Assembly (NCBI GenBank): GCA_000720535.1
Contig: JOAZ01000014.1
Coordinates: 1 to 64,000, forward strand
Direction of reading: 5' to 3'
Length of the DNA: 64,000 nucleotides
DNA from: Streptomyces halstedii
GTDB taxonomy: Bacteria > Actinomycetota > Actinomycetes > Streptomycetales > Streptomycetaceae
Shown here: one piece after another, positions 34,346 to 43,615 of the stretch
Numbering within the stretch: the first letter of the stretch is position 1
Layout: each line of letters opens with the position of its first letter
Notes under the pieces: generated by a model
What the model saw: the letters and a program-made list of their open reading frames with translations, nothing else
Told to the model about the DNA's origin: nothing
The model's database searches: none
Position numbers and translations under genes: made by a program

Positions 34346-36805
34346 TCAGTAGGAGGTGGAGACGCTCACTCCGTCGAAGCCCGCGGCCGCGTGGAGACTG
34401 ATGTAGTGCGCTCCGGCCTTGGGGTTGTCGATCCTCAGGGTGTGCGCGTTGCCGCTGCCGGTCGCCTTGCTGGTGTAGCCCGCCGTGGTGGCCCAGCCGT
34501 TGGCGCTGTAGTAGAGATCGGCGTCCCCCGTACCGCCCGACGAGGTGATGTCGAGGCGTGTGGTGCCCGCCGGGATGTAGAGGTACAGGTAGGCGTAGTT
34601 GCCCTTGGTGGCCTTGAGCCCGCTGCGCCCGCAGTTCTTCCCGAGCTCCCGGACGTCCGCGGCCGTGCACTCGTCGGCGGACGGTGTGGTGACCGTGCCG
34701 CAGTCACCGGCCGAGCAGGCGGTCAGCCATGTCGTCCAGTCGGCCTCGTAGCGGTTGCCGATGGTCGAGGTGAGCAGGGTCCTGGCGGCGTTCCAGTCAC
34801 CGGTGCGGTAGTGGCCGAGCAGCTTGTCGACGTCCGCCCGGTGGGACTGGAGCATGTATCTGACCGCCAGATAGCCCCAGTTGTAGACGCGGGTCTGGTC
34901 GGCGTTGTCGTAGGTGGTGTCGAACAGGGTCCTGAGGGTGTAGGTGTGCGCTCCGGCCTGGGCCAGGGCCGCGTCGTATGTGACATTGCGGTAGGAGTAG
35001 GACACGTACTCCGCGAAGCCCTCGATCCACCAGATGGTGGGGGTGCTGATGCCGGCGTCGAAGTCGCCGTACATGTTGAACCGGCCGTCGAGGTAGTGGG
35101 TGTACTCGTGGTTGAGGTTCCAGATCTGGAACTCCGGGCGGACCCACTCGGCCTCGTACGCGATGAAGCGGGGCTGGTTCCCGGCGACCGCGGGGTCGCC
35201 CTCCAGGTACATGCCGCCGTTGTTGGTGTCGATGCCGTAGATGGCTCCGGCGTACGTCTGGTAGTCGGTGCTGGAGTCGAACGCCACCACCTCGATGGTG
35301 CTGTTGTTGTCCTGGGCGACCGGGCCGTTGTCCTTGGCTATGCGGTGGAAGTAGGCGTCCTGCTCCCGCAGGCTGGTGCAGCTCGCCGCGAGTTCGGCGG
35401 CGGTCATCTGCTGGGCCTTGATGCGGATGCTGTCGCTACAGGTGTAGGAGACCGGGAGGACGGCGGCGCGGAGGCGTGCGGCGAGGTCGCAGGTGCCGTA
35501 GGCGGAGCAGTTGCCCTTGTCGTAGAAGTCGGCCATCTCGGCGAGGCCGACCCAGAGCGGTGCGGTGGGGCCGGTCATCGCGCTCCGGCCGAGCAGCTCG
35601 GTGACCAGCGGGCGCACCTTGGTCCGCAGGGAGGCTTCCTGGAGGAACCGGGCGAGTTCGCGGCCTGCGTTCGACGTCAGGTACGACTGGTCGGTCCCCA
35701 GCAGGCTCAGATGGCCCGCGGCGAAGGCGTGGAGGGAGGTCAGCAGGCTGGGATCGGCCTCGACCGCCTGGACGAACTCCGGGAGCTGGTGCCCGCGGAA
35801 TGTCACCGTGTACACGTTGTTCACCGCGTTGAGCATGTACCAGGAGCTGTTGTACGAGGAGTCGTAGGCGGCCAGCAGCCGCTTGACGACGTACAGGTAC
35901 CGGGCGTTCTGCTCGGAACTGTCGATGAGGATGACGGCCTCGGCCAGGGTCTCGCCGTTGGCGTCGGTCACGTCCGAGGAGCGCGGGGAGGCGAAGAAGG
36001 CGTCGAGCCCGCCCCGGACGGCGGTGCGCAGGGCGGTGCCGTAGGAGCCCACCGTCGCCGGGTCGTAGTACTGGACGTAGTACCCGGCCCGGAGGTAGAG
36101 GACGAGTTGCGGAAGTCCGGTGCTGCTGTCGCCGGGGTAGGCGGCCGAGCCGTCGCGCATGGCGTTGGCGACGGTGACCATCTGCGCCTCACGGAAGGCC
36201 TGGTAGCCGTCGCCGCCCTTCACCGAGAAGAGCGTGTTCACGCAGTCGGTGGTCGAGGACTTGATCTGCTGGACCAGGGCGCTGCCGGTGCGGCTGGTGA
36301 AGTCGGAGACCTTGCACGCCGGGGCGGCGGAACCGGTGGCGGTCTGCGCGGCGGTGGCCTTCGAGGTGGTGGACTTCGCCGTGGTCGCGGACTTCACGGC
36401 CGTGGACTCCGCGGCTGCCGCGGCCTTCATGGAGGGTGCGGGGTGGCGGGGCCGCCCGGCGTCCTGGGTGTCGTAGTCCCGGCGCAGCGCGTCCTTCGAC
36501 GCGGAGAGCGGGGCGCGTTTCGAGGGTTCGAGTGCCCCGGTGCCGACGTGGTCCGCGTCGAGGACCGGCGCGGTCGCGGGGCGGGCCCTGGGTCCGTCGG
36601 GGTCGTCCTCCCGTACGGAAGCCGCCTCGTGCGTGCCCTCGGTCGTCGCCGTACCGGCCAGGGGGGACCGCGCTTCGGCGGCCTGGCTCGGTGCGGTGAG
36701 CATTCCGGCGCCGAGGCACGCGGCCAGGAGCACGGTGGCCACACCGCCTATGCCGCGGATTCCCTTTTTCTCTCTTTGCCTCTGTCGGACCGTTCGGTTC
36801 TTCAC
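34346..36805 (-). CDS. Secreted M9 collagenase with C-terminal PPC domain
   Basis: 819 residues. A signal peptide (about 1-42) and a disordered pro-region precede the M9 activator/peptidase unit. The zinc motif is NHEYTHYLDGRFNMYGDF, and the third ligand Glu is in EGFAEYVSY. The last ~110 residues form a PPC-type beta domain (YLYLYIPAGTTRLDIT, GDADLYYSANGW), used for collagen binding in clostridial homologues. It should cut native collagen outside the cell. GTG at 36805 after GGGAGGCGG. Divergent from an Xaa-Pro peptidase over a region holding a TGTGACATG site. Confidence 0.92.
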   Translation of the reverse strand: MKNRTVRQRQREKKGIRGIGGVATVLLAACLGAGMLTAPSQAAEARSPLAGTATTEGTHEAASVREDDPDGPRARPATAPVLDADHVGTGALEPSKRAPLSASKDALRRDYDTQDAGRPRHPAPSMKAAAAAESTAVKSATTAKSTTSKATAAQTATGSAAPACKVSDFTSRTGSALVQQIKSSTTDCVNTLFSVKGGDGYQAFREAQMVTVANAMRDGSAAYPGDSSTGLPQLVLYLRAGYYVQYYDPATVGSYGTALRTAVRGGLDAFFASPRSSDVTDANGETLAEAVILIDSSEQNARYLYVVKRLLAAYDSSYNSSWYMLNAVNNVYTVTFRGHQLPEFVQAVEADPSLLTSLHAFAAGHLSLLGTDQSYLTSNAGRELARFLQEASLRTKVRPLVTELLGRSAMTGPTAPLWVGLAEMADFYDKGNCSAYGTCDLAARLRAAVLPVSYTCSDSIRIKAQQMTAAELAASCTSLREQDAYFHRIAKDNGPVAQDNNSTIEVVAFDSSTDYQTYAGAIYGIDTNNGGMYLEGDPAVAGNQPRFIAYEAEWVRPEFQIWNLNHEYTHYLDGRFNMYGDFDAGISTPTIWWIEGFAEYVSYSYRNVTYDAALAQAGAHTYTLRTLFDTTYDNADQTRVYNWGYLAVRYMLQSHRADVDKLLGHYRTGDWNAARTLLTSTIGNRYEADWTTWLTACSAGDCGTVTTPSADECTAADVRELGKNCGRSGLKATKGNYAYLYLYIPAGTTRLDITSSGGTGDADLYYSANGWATTAGYTSKATGSGNAHTLRIDNPKAGAHYISLHAAAGFDGVSVSTSY

Positions 36806-36936
36806 GTGCCGCCTCCCAGCGGAGTGGGGGCCACGCGACGCCGCGTGGCCGTGGGGGTGAGCACCGGGGAGAGACCGGACCAGGTCTGACTTCACTCACG
36901 TTGTGGCATGAGCACGACCTCGTCCCGGCGCGTCTG

Positions 36937-36955
36937 TACAATGGCACATGTCACA
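36937..36955. promoter_or_regulatory. -10 box and operator-like site in the collagenase/peptidase gap
   Basis: TACAAT (36937-36942) reads toward the peptidase gene and runs straight into TGGCACATGTCACA (36942-36955), whose other strand is TGTGACATGTGCCA. A regulator bound here would block the -10/start region. No matching -35 is obvious. The collagenase promoter on the other strand must lie in the same 303-bp gap (36806-37108). Confidence 0.55.
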
Positions 36956-37108
36956 TGTTCTTCGGAAGCCGCTGGACGTACATTCATCGCCGCGCCAACT
37001 TCCCGTCGTCGTCAGGCCGTTGCCGCCCTCGGGATCACCGGCCCGGTCGAGGCGTTCACCGGACCTCGTACCGCCGTGCCCCTACAGAGCCATGAGGAGT
37101 ACCGCCCC

Positions 37109-38575
37109 GTGTCCCGTACCTTCACCTCGTCGCGCACCAGCAGCCACGATCTACCGTCGTCACCCGCCTTGAACGCCTTCATGAGTACGGCGTGGACGCC
37201 CACTCCGCTGCCCGCCGACGCCCGTGTGCCCAGCCACGACCTGACGCCCGCGCGCCGGGCCCGGGTGGCCGCGCGCTTCCCTGGGGAGCGCCTGATCATC
37301 CCGGCGGGCGCCCTCGCCGTCCGGTCCAACGACACCGATCACCGCTTCCGGCCCCACACGGCGTACGCGTGGCTCACCGGGCTCACCGGCGAGGAGCAGG
37401 CCGGCCATGTCCTGGTCCTGGAACCCGACGGCGACGCGCGGCACGAGGCGGTGCTCCATCTGCGCCCCCGGTCACCGCGTACCGGCGAGGAGTTCTACCG
37501 CGACCGCAGGTACGGGGAGTTCTGGGTGGGCCGCAGACCGGAGCTGGAGGAGGCGGCCCGGATGACCGGGATACGCTGCGCGCCCCTGGACGCCTGGGAG
37601 AAGCTGCTGACGGGCCCTCAGCCGCCCACCCGGGTCCTCGACGGTGTGGACCCGGCGGTCGACGAGGCCCTGCGCGGTCGCCGGGCGAGCCCTGCCGCAC
37701 GGCGGGTACCGGCTCAGCTCGCGAGCGTGCTCTCCGAGCTCCGACTCGTCAAAGACCCCTGGGAACAGAGCGAGTTGCAGCGTGCGGTCGACGCGACGAC
37801 AGCCGGGTTCGAGGACGTCGTGCGCACCCTGCCCCGTGCGCTGGAACACGCCCGGGGCGAACGGTGGGTGGAGGGCGTGTTCAACCTGCGCGCCCGGCTC
37901 GAAGGCAACGGGCCCGGGTACCACACCATCGCGGCCGGCGGGGCGAACGCCTGCGTCCTCCACTGGATCCGCAACGACGCGTCCCTGGAGAACGGGCAGT
38001 TGCTGTTGCTGGACGCGGGCGTGGAGATGGATTCCCTCTACACGGCCGACATCACGCGCACGCTCCCGGTGTCCGGGCGCTTCACGCCGGTGCAGCGCGG
38101 TGTCTACGATCTGGTGCTGGCCGCCCAGGACGCGGGGATGGCCGCTCTGCGCCCCGGCGCCCGCTTCCGCGACTTCCATCTGGCCGCCATGCGGGTGCTG
38201 GCCGAGGGGCTGCACGAGTGGGGTGTGCTGCGGATGTCCGCCGATGAGGCGCTCGCGTCGGACAACGGCTTCTACCGCAGGTACACGCTCTGCGGCAGTG
38301 GGCACATGCTCGGCATGGACCTCCACGACTGCGCGGAGTCGCGGAGGGAGGCCTATCCGGACGGGCTGCTGGAGGAGGGGCAGGTGCTGACCGTGGAACC
38401 GGGGCTCTACCTCCAGCCCGACGACGAGACGTTGCCCCGGGCGCTGCGCGGGATCGGCGTCCGGATCGAGGACGATCTGGTGATCACCGCGGACGGTGCC
38501 CGGCTCATGTCCTCCGCGTTGCCGCGCACGGCGGACGGTGTCGAGGAGTGGATGGCCTCACTGCTGGACGCCTGA
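37109..38575 (+). CDS. M24B Xaa-Pro aminopeptidase (aminopeptidase P)
   Basis: 488 residues. An N-terminal AMP_N domain (about 45-190) precedes the pita-bread M24 fold. The dinuclear metal ligands are visible: LLDAGVEMDSLYTADITRT (two Asp), GSGHMLGMDLHD (His), LTVEPGLYL (Glu) and GVRIEDDLVIT (Glu). It removes N-terminal residues before proline. That is the step needed to finish Pro/Hyp-rich collagen peptides. GTG at 37109 with GAGGAG 9 nt upstream. Inferred to work with the divergent collagenase. Confidence 0.88.
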   Translation: MSRTFTSSRTSSHDLPSSPALNAFMSTAWTPTPLPADARVPSHDLTPARRARVAARFPGERLIIPAGALAVRSNDTDHRFRPHTAYAWLTGLTGEEQAGHVLVLEPDGDARHEAVLHLRPRSPRTGEEFYRDRRYGEFWVGRRPELEEAARMTGIRCAPLDAWEKLLTGPQPPTRVLDGVDPAVDEALRGRRASPAARRVPAQLASVLSELRLVKDPWEQSELQRAVDATTAGFEDVVRTLPRALEHARGERWVEGVFNLRARLEGNGPGYHTIAAGGANACVLHWIRNDASLENGQLLLLDAGVEMDSLYTADITRTLPVSGRFTPVQRGVYDLVLAAQDAGMAALRPGARFRDFHLAAMRVLAEGLHEWGVLRMSADEALASDNGFYRRYTLCGSGHMLGMDLHDCAESRREAYPDGLLEEGQVLTVEPGLYLQPDDETLPRALRGIGVRIEDDLVITADGARLMSSALPRTADGVEEWMASLLDA

Positions 38576-38581
38576 TTCCCG

Positions 38582-38614
38582 CCGTTCCCCGCGGGCACGG
38601 CCCGCGGGGAACGG
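38582..38614 (+). terminator. Terminator after the Xaa-Pro aminopeptidase gene
   Basis: CCGTTCCCCGCGGG (38582-38595) and CCCGCGGGGAACGG (38601-38614) form a perfect 14-bp stem with a CACGG loop, 6 bp after the stop codon. The following ~250 bp (38615-38863) is low-complexity GGGG/TGACCGGG-rich DNA with no gene. Confidence 0.75.
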
Positions 38615-38863
38615 GGGTGCGGGAACAGGGTGTGGGAGGGGACGGGTGTGCGGGGACGGGCGCTCGGGCAGCCCAGGCGCGTGGTTCGGGGAGTCCGGTC
38701 AGGGCCTGGCCCGTTCAGGCCGAGTGGCCCACCATGACCGGGTGGACCGCTGTGACCGGGTGGCGGTGTGACCGGGGGGGACCGGCCGGGCAGGCCAGAC
38801 GGTTGTCGCCGGCCCGGCCGGGTCCGGTCGGTTGTGGCCGGCCCGGTGGGCTCAGACCGCTGC

Positions 38864-39634
38864 TCAGGCCTTCGGCTGGGGCGGCAGGTACGCGCGCCTC
38901 ACCCGTGGACCGTCCGCCTCCGCCCCCGGGACATCTCCCTCCGTGGACTGCCCGACGGCGTCCCCGGTGGGGTCGCCGTCGGCCCAGAGGGACCGGACAT
39001 GTGACATATGAGCCAGCATGCAGACCTCGGCGCGCCGGGCGTCCCCGGCCACCATGAGGTCGAGGAGCTGAACGTGCTCCTCCGCCGACGTGACCAACTG
39101 CCCTGTTTCGGCGAGCCGGTTGAGCCCGAAGAGCCGCGAGCGCTTCCGCAGGTTGGCGACCTCCTCGACCAGGCGCCGGTTGCCCCCCAGAGCGAGCAGC
39201 TCCAGATGGAAGCGGCGGTCGGCCTCCAGGTAGCCGAGGATGTCGTGTTCGCGTGCGGCGTCGACGATCGCCGAGGCCAGCGGCCGGAGCGCCTCCAGCT
39301 CCCTGGTCTTGCCCATGCCGGCGATACGGCCGACCGTCGGGACCTCGATCATGGCCCGCAGCTCGGTGAAGTCGTCGAGGTCCTGCTCGGTCAACTCGGT
39401 GATCCGGAAACCCTTGTTGCGGACGGCTTCCACCAGTCCTTCACGGGCCAGGTCGAGCATGGCCTCGCGCACCGGGGTGGCGGACACACCGAACTCGGAG
39501 GCCAGTGCCGGGGCCGAGTAGATCAGTCCCGGACGGAGTTCACCGGCGATCAGAGCGGCCCTGAGCGCGTTCGCGACCTGGTCACGCAGATGCTCTTGCG
39601 CCGAGATCACGTTGAGCGACGTCAGGCGGGCCAT
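38864..39634 (-). CDS. GntR-family (FCD) regulator of the hydroxyproline/collagen locus
   Basis: 256 residues. Winged helix (RDQVANALRAALIAGELRPG, FGVSATPVREAMLDLAREGLVEA) plus an FCD domain (RAMIEVPTVGRIA, EADRRFHLELLALGGN, SAEEHVQLLDLM). A ~25-residue disordered tail follows. It precedes, and is co-oriented with, the hydroxyproline genes. ATG at 39634 with GGAGGA. A partial TGTGACATG match overlaps its own promoter, so autorepression is likely. Ligand probably hydroxyproline or a catabolite (inferred). Confidence 0.87.
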   Translation of the reverse strand: MARLTSLNVISAQEHLRDQVANALRAALIAGELRPGLIYSAPALASEFGVSATPVREAMLDLAREGLVEAVRNKGFRITELTEQDLDDFTELRAMIEVPTVGRIAGMGKTRELEALRPLASAIVDAAREHDILGYLEADRRFHLELLALGGNRRLVEEVANLRKRSRLFGLNRLAETGQLVTSAEEHVQLLDLMVAGDARRAEVCMLAHMSHVRSLWADGDPTGDAVGQSTEGDVPGAEADGPRVRRAYLPPQPKA

Positions 39635-39664
39635 GTCTGTTCCTCCAGCACCGTGCGGAACCCC

Positions 39665-39679
39665 AGAATACAATGTCAC
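39665..39679 (-). promoter_or_regulatory. Regulator promoter with half operator
   Basis: On the minus strand GTGACAT (39679-39673) is followed within two bases by the -10-like TATTCT (39670-39665). The first seven of the nine-base TGTGACATG core, minus its first T, are therefore placed over the promoter. The -35 is weak. Confidence 0.4.
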
Positions 39680-39732
39680 GTTTCCGTTGAGATCCGCCGA
39701 CGCCGGTCGCGTCCCCGCCGGTCGCCTTCACC

Positions 39733-40734
39733 TCACAGGAGGAACCCTTCGGGGAAGGGGTCCGTAGGGGCCAGGAAGTACTGGGCGGTTCCGGTGATCC
39801 ACGCCCGCCCGGTCACGGTGGGGACGACCGCGGGCAGACCCCCGACGGTCGTCTCCCTCACAAGCCGGCCCGTGAAGGAGGTACCGATGAACGACTCGTT
39901 GACGAAGTCGGTGTGCAGGGGCAGGTGTCCTCGGGCGTGCAGTTGCGCCATGCGCGCGGAGGTACCCGTACCGCACGGGGAGCGGTCGAACCAGCCCGGG
40001 TGGATGGCCATGGCGTGCCGGGAGCGCTCGTGGTCGGACCCCGGGGCGATCAGCTGTACGTGTTTGAGGCCGTTGATGCCCGGGTCCTCGGGGTGGACGG
40101 GCCGGTCCGCCGCGTTGACCGCGTCCATGACGGCGAGCCCGGCGGCGAGGATGTCGTCCTTACGGGACCGGTCGAAGGGCAGCCCGAGTTCGGCCAGCGG
40201 CACCATCGCGTAGAAGTTCCCGCCGTAGGCGAGGTCGTAGCGCACGGTTCCGTGGCCGGGGATCTCGACGGTGCGGTCGAGGGCGACGCTGAACGACGGC
40301 ACGTTGGTGAGGGTCACGGCGACGGCACAGCCGTCCTCCACCCGCACCTCGGCGGTCACCAGTCCGGCCGCGGTGTCCAGCCGTACGGTGGTGACCGGTT
40401 CGGTGACCTCCACCATCCCGGTCTCCACGAGCACGGTGGCCACCCCGATGGTGCCGTGCCCGCACATGGGCAGAGACCCGGACACCTCGATGAAGAGCAC
40501 GCCGTAGTCGGCGTCGGGCCGGGTGGGCGGCTGGAGGATCGCACCGCTCATCGCGGCGTGCCCGCGCGGTTCGTACATCAGCAGCGTGCGTACGGAGTCC
40601 CGGTGTTCGAGGAAGTACGCCCGCCGCTCGGCCATGGTGGACCCCGGCAGGGTGCCGACGCCCCCGGTGACCACGCGGGTGGGCATGCCGGCGGTGTGCG
40701 AGTCGACGGCGTGGAATATGTGACGGGTCTGCAA
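39733..40734 (-). CDS. 4-hydroxyproline 2-epimerase (proline racemase family)
   Basis: 333 residues of the proline racemase fold. Both catalytic Cys are present: SLPMCGHGTIG and DRSPCGTGTSARMA. This fits an epimerase/racemase and not trans-3-hydroxyproline dehydratase, which lacks one Cys. It converts trans-4-hydroxy-L-proline to cis-4-hydroxy-D-proline, the first catabolic step. The only reasonable start is TTG at 40734, after GGGGGAG. The gene context (dehydrogenase, deaminase) supports the hydroxyproline role. Confidence 0.9.
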   Translation of the reverse strand: MQTRHIFHAVDSHTAGMPTRVVTGGVGTLPGSTMAERRAYFLEHRDSVRTLLMYEPRGHAAMSGAILQPPTRPDADYGVLFIEVSGSLPMCGHGTIGVATVLVETGMVEVTEPVTTVRLDTAAGLVTAEVRVEDGCAVAVTLTNVPSFSVALDRTVEIPGHGTVRYDLAYGGNFYAMVPLAELGLPFDRSRKDDILAAGLAVMDAVNAADRPVHPEDPGINGLKHVQLIAPGSDHERSRHAMAIHPGWFDRSPCGTGTSARMAQLHARGHLPLHTDFVNESFIGTSFTGRLVRETTVGGLPAVVPTVTGRAWITGTAQYFLAPTDPFPEGFLL

Positions 40735-40909
40735 GGCTCCCCCTGGTGGTCACGGTCACGGCGTGGATGGGTGGAAATCGTCGTCTGCCGGGGTTGTCCC
40801 GGCCGCGGGCCCGGCCCTTGCCCGGCCGTACCCGCGGGTGCCCGCCCGGAACTCCGGAACCGCTCCGCTCGGCGGCTCCGGGGTTCCGGGCTTCGAACCC
40901 CCGAGGGGA

Positions 40910-41818
40910 TCAGGCAAGGCCCTCCGCGAGCAGTTTCTCGGTCGTGGCGCGTACGGCGGAGTGGTCCGGGGCGGACAGCGGGAGCCGGGGCGGGCGCGTG
41001 GGGCCGCCGCGCCGTCCGGCCACGTCCATGGACGCCTTGATGGCCTGGACGAACTCCGTCTTGGAGTCCCAGCGCAGCAGCGGGTGCAGTCGGCGGTACA
41101 GGGGCAGCGCCGCTGCCATGTCACCGGTGACAGCGGCCCGGTACAGCTCGACACAGGACGCCGGCAGGATGTTGGGGCAGCCGGCGATCCAGCCGACGGC
41201 ACCGGCGAGGGCGAGTTCGAGCAGGACGTCGTCGGCCCCGACCAGGATGTCGAGTCCGGGGGCCGTCTCGGCCATCTCGTACGCCCTGCGCACGTCACCG
41301 CTGAACTCCTTGACGGCCACGACGGCGCCGGCCTGGTGGAGGTCGGCGAGCAGCGAGGGTGCGAGGTCGATCTTGGTGTCGTAGGGGTTGTTGTAGGCGA
41401 CGATCGGGATACCGACCTCGGCGACGGCCGCGTAGTGGGCGCGGACGGCTTCCTCGTCGCAGCGGTAGGCGTTGGGCGGAAGCAGCAGGACGGAGCCCGC
41501 TCCGGCCTCGGCGGCCTGTTCGGCCCACCGGCGTGACTCCGCGCTGCCGTAGGCGGAGACGCCCGGCATGACTCGGCTGCCGTCGCCCGCGGCCTCCACC
41601 GCGACCCGGACCACCCGCTCCCGCTCGTCGTCCGTCAGCGTCTGGTACTCCCCCAGCGAGCCGTTGGGCACCACACCGTCGCAGCCCGCCGCGACGAGTT
41701 GCCGCACGTGCTCGGCGAACGCGTCGAAGTCGATGGAGTCGTCGTCCCGCAGAGGCAACGGGGTGGCCACCATGACTCCGCGCCAGGGGTGGCGGCGGGT
41801 GTGTGCGAACTTCTGCAT
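40910..41818 (-). CDS. DapA-family lyase, probable 1-pyrroline-4-hydroxy-2-carboxylate deaminase
   Basis: 302 residues, a DHDPS-type TIM barrel. The Schiff-base Lys is in VVAVKEFSGD and the catalytic Tyr in VAYNNPYD. GSLGEYQTL replaces the usual GTTGE loop, as in members acting on other keto acids. Between the epimerase and dehydrogenase genes, the natural assignment is the deaminase giving alpha-ketoglutarate semialdehyde. The dehydrogenase for that semialdehyde is not in this window. ATG at 41818 with GAGGAG. Confidence 0.83.
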   Translation of the reverse strand: MQKFAHTRRHPWRGVMVATPLPLRDDDSIDFDAFAEHVRQLVAAGCDGVVPNGSLGEYQTLTDDERERVVRVAVEAAGDGSRVMPGVSAYGSAESRRWAEQAAEAGAGSVLLLPPNAYRCDEEAVRAHYAAVAEVGIPIVAYNNPYDTKIDLAPSLLADLHQAGAVVAVKEFSGDVRRAYEMAETAPGLDILVGADDVLLELALAGAVGWIAGCPNILPASCVELYRAAVTGDMAAALPLYRRLHPLLRWDSKTEFVQAIKASMDVAGRRGGPTRPPRLPLSAPDHSAVRATTEKLLAEGLA

Positions 41819-41857
41819 CTGAACTCCTCGAAAGGTAGGAGAGAAGGGAGAGAGGGA

Positions 41858-41871
41858 TGTGACATGGCACA
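41858..41871. promoter_or_regulatory. Operator-like site TGTGACATGGCACA upstream of the deaminase gene
   Basis: A 14-bp near-palindrome, identical to the site at 44020-44033, lying 40-53 bp upstream of the deaminase start. It sits in the only sizeable gap (41819-42067) inside the hydroxyproline gene set, which suggests a second promoter here. The rest of the gap is low-complexity and has no gene. Confidence 0.6.
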
Positions 41872-42067
41872 GATGGCTCGGGGTGGCGGAGGGCGGGAAC
41901 CGGGAGGCAGACGCACGGATCGGGCGCCCGGTCAGCGGCCGGTCGATGCCCGGTCGGCGGCCGGTTTCCGGTGGCCCGCCGGATCAGGAAAACCGGCTCA
42001 TGGACCTCGGTCGATGAAGGCCGACTCATGCCCATCGGCCCGTGGGCGACGGCTCACGGGCGAAGGC

Positions 42068-43615
42068 TCATGGCAGCCGGTTCCCACCGTTCCCGCCCGG
42101 CTCGGCGGCTCCGGGTGTCTCTGAAGCCCCAGCTACCTCCTCCGGGTCGGCGGTGGTGTCCTCACCGGCCAGTGCGGACAGGAGCACCGGGCAGGCCGGC
42201 ATGCGCCGGTCGGGCGTGGGCGCCCGTGCCCCGTCACTGTCGGAGCGGGCCAGTTCATGGACGGCGAATCCGCAGGTGCGTCCCTGGCACCAGCCCATCC
42301 CGGCCCGGGTGAAGAGCTTGACGGTACGGGCGTCCGAGGCGCCGAGCTCCGTGACCGCCGTCCTGATCCGGCCCGCGGTGACCTCCTCGCAGCGGCACAC
42401 CTCGGTGTCGTCGTCGGCCCAGTCCCGCCATCCGGGGCCGGGCCGGTGCACCGCGCCCATCAGCTCGGCGAAGGCCCGTTGCGCGCGCCGGGCCCGGAGG
42501 AGGGACCGGACACGGCCGGCCGTCTCCCGCAGGGGACCACCCCGCACCTCGGCAGCCACCGCGTGGGCGGCCAGCTCCCCCTCGACCAGAGCGAGTCCGA
42601 CGCCTCCGATACCGCCTGGTTCGCCCGCCGCCCAGACTCCGCCGACGCTGGTCCGCAGCCGTTCGTCCAGCCGCAGCGCCGGTGAGCCGTCGGCCCGGAC
42701 CGTGGTGTCGCAGCCGATCTCGACGGCGAGTTCGAGCTGAGGTGTCAGTCCGTGCCCCACGGCGAGCGCGTCGCACACCAGGGTGCGCCCCGAACCGGGT
42801 ACGGGACGCCAGTCGCGGTCCACACGGCTCACGGTCACCGCCTCGACCCGGTCGGCGCCGTGCACCGCGGTGACCGCGCTGTGTGACATGACACGGACTC
42901 CGGCGCGGGCCAGGGCCGCACCGTGACGGAGCCCCTCCGTCAACTTAGCCGGGTTGGCGGCCAGTACACGGGGCGCACGGGCGTACCCGCCGTAGCCCGC
43001 GGCCTCCACCAGGGCCGGAACCCGCGCGCCCGCCTGGACGAGTGACACGGCCACGGCCTGTAGGAGCGGCCCGCTGCCCGCCACCACGACACGTCGTCCC
43101 GGCAGCACGAGTCCGGACTTGAGCATGGCCTGCGCCCCCGCCGCGCCCACCACACCAGGGATCGTCCACCCGGGGAAGGGCAGTTGGCGCTCGTACGCCC
43201 CCGTCGCCAGGAGTATCCGCCGGGTCAGGACCATGGGCCCGCCCTCGCCGGCTTGACCGGTCACGGTGTGCAGGGCCCAGTCGTCGCCGGTACGGGCGGC
43301 CGTCCACACATGGTGTCCGGACAGGTAGCGGACACGGCCGGTCGCGCGGTGGGCGGTGAGCCGGGTGAGGAGGTCGTCGAACCCACGCTGCCCGCGCGGG
43401 GCCGCCCCCGGCCGGACGGCGGCAAGCTCCTCGGGCGGGCTCCGGAAGTACTGCCCGCCAGGTGCGGCGGCCGCGTCCACCACGGTCACGTCGAGCCCGT
43501 GGTCCGCCGCGGTCACCGCCGCGGCCAGTCCCGCCGGGCCTGCCCCCACCACGGCGAGGCCGGTGGCGGCCCGGCCGCCGGCCGGTGCGCGGGCCTCACT
43601 CCTGGAGCCAGGCAC
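42068..43615 (-). CDS. D-hydroxyproline dehydrogenase, FAD/2Fe-2S subunit (HcnB-like)
   Basis: 515 residues. FAD motif VVGAGPAGLAAAVTAADHG, an AAPGGQYFRS loop, a second nucleotide motif VVVAGSGPLLQAVA, and a C-terminal BFD-like cluster domain with CRCEEVT and GWCQGRTCG. This is the alpha-type subunit of heteromeric amine dehydrogenases (hydrogen cyanide synthase HcnB, D-hydroxyproline dehydrogenase). GTG at 43615 lies 20 bp inside the preceding gene. Confidence 0.87.
   Translation of the reverse strand: MPGSRSEARAPAGGRAATGLAVVGAGPAGLAAAVTAADHGLDVTVVDAAAAPGGQYFRSPPEELAAVRPGAAPRGQRGFDDLLTRLTAHRATGRVRYLSGHHVWTAARTGDDWALHTVTGQAGEGGPMVLTRRILLATGAYERQLPFPGWTIPGVVGAAGAQAMLKSGLVLPGRRVVVAGSGPLLQAVAVSLVQAGARVPALVEAAGYGGYARAPRVLAANPAKLTEGLRHGAALARAGVRVMSHSAVTAVHGADRVEAVTVSRVDRDWRPVPGSGRTLVCDALAVGHGLTPQLELAVEIGCDTTVRADGSPALRLDERLRTSVGGVWAAGEPGGIGGVGLALVEGELAAHAVAAEVRGGPLRETAGRVRSLLRARRAQRAFAELMGAVHRPGPGWRDWADDDTEVCRCEEVTAGRIRTAVTELGASDARTVKLFTRAGMGWCQGRTCGFAVHELARSDSDGARAPTPDRRMPACPVLLSALAGEDTTADPEEVAGASETPGAAEPGGNGGNRLP

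Noticed and set aside
38995-39008. CATGTGACATATG inside the regulator gene, considered as another operator
   Set aside because: It lies within codons of the FCD domain tail (HMSHV) and away from any start; kept out of the operator set.
42882-42894. TGTGACATGACAC inside the HcnB-like gene as an operator
   Set aside because: Mid-gene position; it encodes the residues VMSHS. It may bind the regulator, but nothing beyond the 9-base core supports it.
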